5,616 nucleotides of DNA from an uncultured Bacilli bacterium (GTDB lineage Bacteria > Bacillota_I > Bacilli_A > RF39 > UBA660): NCBI GenBank assembly GCA_944331725.1, contig CALVJE010000071.1:1-5616 (forward strand). The letters run 5' to 3'. Positions 5,507 through 5,616 of this stretch are shown one piece after another. The notes beneath the pieces are model-generated. The model made no database searches, was not told where the DNA came from, and saw only the letters and a list, made by a program, of their open reading frames with translations. A program made the translations under genes and the position numbers. Positions within the stretch are counted from its first letter, which is position 1; each line of letters opens with the position of its first letter.

Positions 5507-5616
5507 ACTTTTTTCAGTCCCTACTACGGCAAGGGTATTCCACTTTTTTCAGTCCCTACTACGGCAAGGGTATTCCACTTTTTTCAGTCCCTACTACGGC
5601 AAGGGTATTCCACTTT
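5506..5616 (-). ncRNA. toxI: ToxI/antiQ-type antitoxin RNA (repeat array, 5' end outside window)
   Basis: Three perfect 35-base units plus six bases of a fourth, transcribed leftward ahead of the terminator and toxN. Units of about 34-36 nt in 2-6 copies are usual for type III antitoxins, and lactococcal antiQ also has 35-nt units. On the RNA strand each unit reads CCCU, UGCCG, UAGU, AGGG, ACUG in order. CCCU can pair with AGGG, and UAGU with ACUG, in crossed order, which gives an H-type pseudoknot. A six-A linker joins successive pseudoknots and is the expected place where the toxin cuts its precursor into single units. The promoter and total copy number lie beyond base 5616. Confidence 0.9.
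5506..5616. repeat. Perfect 35-bp tandem repeat, 3.2 copies
   Basis: Units are at 5506-5540, 5541-5575 and 5576-5610, with the start of a fourth at 5611-5616. All visible copies are identical, with no spacer sequence between them. This is the DNA form of the toxI array above. It is distinctly more GC-rich in its core (CAGTCCCTACTACGGCAAGG) than the surrounding DNA. Confidence 0.97.

Noticed and set aside
5458..5508. A longer toxin start at 5508 giving 182 residues
   Set aside because: The extra 17 codons cover the terminator and touch the first repeat. The AGGAGG site and family length support the start at 5457.
5506..5616. A CRISPR array with 35-bp repeats
   Set aside because: The units abut with no spacers and lie directly before a ToxN gene and a terminator. 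They are type III antitoxin repeats.

Overview
The window is AT-rich DNA with short intergenic gaps, strong AGGAGG-type ribosome binding sites and AT-rich codon choice (AGA for Arg, TTA for Leu, AAT/GAT/TAT in preference to C-ending codons). This points to a low-GC Firmicute of the Bacilli/Mollicutes side, plausibly an uncultured gut lineage. The assignment is an inference from style and from the PNPase; no rRNA or other marker is present. TGG encodes Trp and no in-frame TGA is seen, so the window does not separate genetic code 11 from code 4.

Layout. (1) Bases 1-1764 (+): the 3' part of a large cell-surface protein gene. It has the end of a membrane or signal segment, an Ig-like beta region, and two tandem C-type-lectin/DUF6273-like domains. 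Each domain ends in a block where two paralogous copies keep a constant frame but differ mainly at first and second codon positions. This is the pattern of variable repeats (VRs) of a diversity-generating retroelement (DGR). (2) 1779-1837: a strong terminator, then a promoter. (3) 1858-4014 (+): a complete pnp gene for polynucleotide phosphorylase, the one housekeeping gene here. (4) 4027-4485 (-): a small protein with an XRE-like helix-turn-helix region. (5) 4557-4967 (+): a divergently transcribed gene of unknown function. (6) 4960-5457 (-), with 5471-5616 (-): a type III toxin-antitoxin locus of the ToxIN/AbiQ class. The toxin gene is preceded by a terminator and by at least three perfect 35-nt repeats whose RNA can form one H-type pseudoknot each. 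The array runs off the right edge of the window.

How the parts relate. pnp is a stable core gene flanked by accessory genes: a putatively diversified surface protein on the left, and a regulator, an unknown gene and an abortive-infection-type toxin-antitoxin module on the right. Neighbouring genes meet tail to tail over bidirectional hairpin terminators built from the last codons of the genes.

The most interesting signals are the two VR-like blocks, the complete-looking ToxIN locus with a readable pseudoknot in every repeat, and a near absence of CATG. Only one CATG occurs in the window, inside toxN. His codons in the surface protein and pnp genes are CAC exactly when the next base is G and CAT otherwise.
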